Source: Treponema sp. (GTDB taxonomy: Bacteria > Spirochaetota > Spirochaetia > Treponematales > Breznakiellaceae). From it: a stretch of 9,652 nt of DNA. The notes under the pieces were generated by a model that did not search any database, was not told the DNA's origin, and saw only the letters and a program-made list of their open reading frames with translations. The position numbers and the translations under genes are program-made. Shown one piece after another: positions 6,718 through 9,652 of the stretch; the first letter of the stretch is position 1; each line of letters opens with the position of its first letter. Location: NCBI GenBank assembly GCA_031257595.1, contig JAIROH010000174.1, forward strand, positions 1-9,652, in the 5' to 3' direction.

Positions 6718-8526
6718 CCCTTTCCGGCTTAGTACCATGAGCAGGGCCGTATCCCCCTGCCTGACGCCGGGAATACGGGCGGCCTGGCCTATCGTAAGGG
6801 GCCTGACTTTTTTGAGCTTTTCCCGGGCTTCGGCGGACAGCCCGCTTATCGCGTCGTAGTCCAGATCGGGACGGAGTTTTATCGCGTCCATTTTGGCGTT
6901 CCGGGCGGCAAGCCGGTTTTCTTTTTCGATATAGCCGGAATATTTGTTGTCCGCGAGAACCCGCTCTACCCATTCGGCGGGAAATTCCGCGAGCTTTGCC
7001 CGGGTTTCTCCGTCAAAAAAACCGGCCGATTCCGCTTCCGCCGGATCAATGGAAGACCTGCCGTCAAAAAGCGCCTTTATCGTTTCAAGCGTTTCGGTTT
7101 TGCGGAGAAAGCGTTCCCAGCGTTCGTCGCTTACAAGGCCCTTTTCCCGGCCCCTGGGGCTAAGGCGGCTGTCTGCGGTATCATGGCGGAGTACGAGCCG
7201 GTGTTCCGCCCGGCTTGTGAACATCCGGTAAGGCTCCGCGGTTCCCAGGGTGGTAAGATCATCCACCAACACCCCGATAGAGGCCTCGGCCCGGCCCAGG
7301 ACAAGCGGCTCTTCTCCCCTAAGCATCATCGCGGCGTTGATACCGGCGATAATGCCTTGGGCGGTGGCTTCTTCGTAGCCGGAGCTGCCGTTGGTTTGAC
7401 CCGCGGCAAAAAAGCCCGCGAGGCGTTTGGATTCCAGTGTCGGGAAAAGGTCAAGGGGATCAATATAATCGTATTCCACCGCGTAGGCGGGCCGCACTAT
7501 CCGGGCGTTTTCCAGTCCCGGTATGCTGTGGGTAAAGGCTTCCTGAACGTCTTCCGGCAGGGAACTCGACGCGCCGTTGAGGTACATTTCATTGGTATAA
7601 AGCCCTTCCGGCTCCACAAAAAGATGATGACCGTCTCTGCCGGGAAAGCGCATCACCTTGTCTTCGATTGAGGGACAGTAACGCGGCCCCGTACCGGTGA
7701 TCTTTCCGCCGTAGAGCGGCGAACGGTGAATGTTCTCCCTGATGATCCTGTGGGTTTCGCCCGTGGTCCGGTTTATCCAGCACGGATTATCATCAAAATG
7801 GTGACTGACACCGCCGTCAAACTAAAACGGCCGGGGGTCTTCACCGTTCTGCCGTTCCATTTTACCGTAATCTATACTGTCCCCGGCGATACGGGCCGGG
7901 GTACCCGTCTTGAACCTGCCCACGGGAAAACCCATGCAGCGCAGAAAATTTCCCAGACCCAGGGCGGCTTCCTCGCCGAGTCTTCCTTCCGGGGCATCGT
8001 ATTCGCCGATAAAGATCCTGCCTTCCATAAATGTACCGGCGGCGAGGATCACCGCCCGCGCCCCGATACGGTGTCCCCTGGCGGTCACGACACCGGCGGC
8101 GCGGCCAAGCGGCGCGGTGGGCGCGGCCGTAGCGCCCGCGCCTGGATCGACGACAAGAGCGGTTACCGTATCCATCATAATCGAAAGGCCTTTCTGATTT
8201 TCGACAACGCGCCGGGCGGCCATCCGGTAGGCCTGCTTGTCCGCCTGGGCCCGCGGAGACTGAACCGCCTGGCCCCTTGAACGGTTGAGGATACGGTACT
8301 GAATCATGCTTGCGTCGATAAGCTTTCCCATCTCGCCGCCCAGGGCGTCCACTTCGCGGACCAGGTTGCCCTTGGAAAGCCCCCCGACGGCGGGATTGCA
8401 GGAAAGGGCGCCGATACAGTCGGGGTTTTGCGTAACAAGGAGGGTACTGAAACCCAGCCGGGCAGCGGCCAGGGAAGCTTCAATGCCCGCGTGGCCCCCG
8501 CCGATTACGATACAGTCGTAATCCAT
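6712..8526 (-). pseudogene. mnmG: MnmG (GidA) tRNA U34 modification enzyme, full length but interrupted by one in-frame TAG
   Basis: MnmG is an FAD enzyme that works with MnmE to install the aminomethyl-type group on U34 of certain tRNAs. The frame from ATG 8526 to the TAG at 6712-6714 has 604 codons, slightly shorter than the usual ~620-630. It shows the FAD-binding GGGHAG (residues 9-14), LSCNPAVGGLSKGN with C43, SPRAQAD near 110, GRFKTGTPAR, then GTGPRYCPSIEDK with conserved C284, and AGQTNGSSGYEEATAQG (375-391). The C-terminal MnmE/tRNA-binding region ends in a typical IPGVRQGDTALL. Codon 235 (7822-7824) is TAG within PRPF-stop-FDGG, where relatives such as Bacillus MnmG have Ser. Sequence on both sides stays in one frame with every key residue kept, so this is a single-base stop, not a frameshift. 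It begins 12 nt after the upstream his gene. It may be functional if the stop is an error or is read through. Confidence 0.9.
7822..7824 (-). other. In-frame amber codon (codon 235) in mnmG
   Basis: On the minus strand the codons read CCG TTT TAG TTT GAC GGC GGT. The reading frame continues uninterrupted to the natural C-terminus. One base change from TCG (Ser) would explain it. TAG is also the normal stop of mnmG and of dppC in this window, so it is not simply a sense codon here. Confidence 0.9.
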
Positions 8527-8538
8527 ATCAGTCCGCGC

Positions 8539-9652
8539 TCACTTTTTATGGCGGCGGTCAAGCTCGGCGAGAACTTCTTCCACGTTTACCCCTTCGCGGG
8601 TCATCAGGGCCGTCGTAAAATACAAAAGGTCGGCCGCTTCCCAGACAACCTCGTCGTGGGTTTTGGCGGCGCAAACTTCCCCGGCTTCTTCGGTCACCTT
8701 TTCGCGTACCAGTTCGTCGTCCAGCGTCGCCGTGTAGGAACCGGGAACGGGATTGCGAAACCGTTCGGCGATAACCGACTGAAGGTATTCCCAGGTATAG
8801 CGGCGCTGGACGCCGAAACAGGACCAGCCGCCGGTGTGACAGACCGGGCCGGCCGGATCCACGACGGCAAGCAGCGCGTCCCGGTCGCAATCCGCCCTGA
8901 GTCTGCGAAGCGTAAGCACGTTACCCGAATTTTCTCCTTTCATCCAGAGTTTGTTCCGGCCGCGGCTGTGAAAACAGAGCTTTCCCCGTTTGAAACTTTC
9001 CGCTACGGCTTCCCTGTCGGCAAAGCCCGTCATAAGAACCTGGCCGTCAATGCTTTGGGCGATAACCGGGATAAGGCCTTGGGAAGTTTCGGCAGCCTTT
9101 TTCCAGTCAAGGGAAGCGGTAAAAGCTTCGGCAAGGGATACCTTTCCGGTATAGAGGGCCATGCCGAGCTGAACGTCGCAGCCAAGATCCGCCAGCGCGG
9201 CGATTTCCTCACCCGAGGAAACGCCGCCGGCCGCGGTAATCCGGCAGGAAACGGCTCCACACAACGCACGAACCGGCGCCATGTCGAGGCCCGTCATCGT
9301 TCCTTCGCGGTCAACGCAGGTAAAAAGAAGATCGCCGGCAAAAGCTCCGACGGCTTTGGCGCTTTCGACAAGAGGCAGCCCCGTTGGGGTCTTCCAGCCG
9401 TCAACGGTTATTTCATAGCCGTCATCCGTTCCGGCCGTTTTTTTCGCGTCGATGGCGACGATAAGCCGTTCGCGGCCTATCTTTTTCGCGATGCTTTCAA
9501 GAAACGCGGCGTTTACCCCGAATTCGTCCGGCTGTCCTTTTTTCGCCGGATCCCGAAAGACCTGAGAACCCACAATGATCTTCGCCGCGCCAAGGCTCAC
9601 AAGTTCCCGGGCCTGTTCCGGCGTCCGTATTCCGCCGCCCACCCGGCATTCC
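8539..9652 (-). CDS. HisA-HisI-HisE trifunctional histidine-biosynthesis fusion, 5' partial
   Basis: One polypeptide appears to hold three consecutive enzymes of histidine synthesis. Its N-terminus lies beyond the window edge; positions below count from the Val/Met of VGGGIRT (codon 9640-9642). Residues 1-180 are the rest of a HisA-type (ProFAR isomerase) barrel: GGGIRTPEQ, acidic D65 in IVAIDAKK, VDREGTMTG (110-118) and AAGGVSSGEEI. The first catalytic Asp would lie outside the window. Residues ~185-282 are HisI (PRA-CH): FHSRGRNKLWMKGENSGN, then zinc-site cysteines C252 in DCD, C268 in CHTGG and C275 in SCF. Residues ~285-367 are HisE (PRA-PH): GSYTATL, metal-binding EEAGE (318-322) and EAADLLY (335-341). 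HisI-HisE fusions are common; adding HisA in front is not the usual layout. Stop is TGA at 8539-8541; mnmG starts 12 nt later, probably co-transcribed. Confidence 0.9.
   Translation of the reverse strand, partial: ECRVGGGIRTPEQARELVSLGAAKIIVGSQVFRDPAKKGQPDEFGVNAAFLESIAKKIGRERLIVAIDAKKTAGTDDGYEITVDGWKTPTGLPLVESAKAVGAFAGDLLFTCVDREGTMTGLDMAPVRALCGAVSCRITAAGGVSSGEEIAALADLGCDVQLGMALYTGKVSLAEAFTASLDWKKAAETSQGLIPVIAQSIDGQVLMTGFADREAVAESFKRGKLCFHSRGRNKLWMKGENSGNVLTLRRLRADCDRDALLAVVDPAGPVCHTGGWSCFGVQRRYTWEYLQSVIAERFRNPVPGSYTATLDDELVREKVTEEAGEVCAAKTHDEVVWEAADLLYFTTALMTREGVNVEEVLAELDRRHKK

Noticed and set aside
7589..7824. A frameshift as the reason for the broken mnmG
   Set aside because: Codon-by-codon reading shows the same frame on both sides of 7822-7824 with continuous MnmG similarity. 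Only the TAG interrupts it.
7822..7824. Genome-wide reassignment of TAG to an amino acid
   Set aside because: dppC ends with TAG exactly at its natural C-terminus, and mnmG itself ends with TAG. A general recoding is not supported by this window, although local suppression remains possible.
7726..8280. A 184-codon plus-strand frame over the mnmG N-terminal half and the amber site
   Set aside because: It lies opposite conserved MnmG sequence and has no recognisable domain.

Overview
The window reads as ordinary chromosomal DNA from a Gram-negative-type heterotrophic bacterium with moderate GC, a little over 50% by eye. The MnmG wording (for example a QSPRAQAD motif where many bacteria have a different sequence) and the general style of the genes suggest a spirochaete of the Treponema group. 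That placement is tentative and rests on protein resemblance only.

Left part (1-6466, + strand): a tightly packed peptide-uptake operon. It runs substrate-binding protein (5' end outside the window), two permeases (DppB, DppC), two ATPases (DppD, DppF) and an M19-family dipeptidase. Gaps after the binding-protein gene are 9, 6, -11 and 2 nt, so the last five genes are probably one translationally coupled unit. A 55-nt gap holding a perfect 14-bp stem-loop separates the binding-protein gene from dppB and may set their relative expression. The logic is import of short peptides followed by cytoplasmic hydrolysis.

Middle (6467-6711): a non-coding gap between convergent genes. It is almost entirely one long imperfect palindrome, about 206-234 bp, with a strong GC-rich hairpin at its centre. 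It can serve as a two-way terminator but is far larger than a terminator needs to be.

Right part (6712-9652, - strand): a histidine-biosynthesis gene enters from the right edge and is followed 12 nt later by mnmG (tRNA U34 modification). The histidine gene fuses HisA, HisI and HisE in one polypeptide, joining three consecutive steps of the pathway. mnmG is full length in a single frame but carries one in-frame TAG at codon 235, where homologues have an ordinary residue. Either the gene is recently broken, the base is a sequencing error, or the amber codon is read through.

The points most worth follow-up are the HisA-HisI-HisE fusion, the amber codon in mnmG and the long palindrome. No defence system, mobile element, CRISPR array, tRNA or rRNA was seen.
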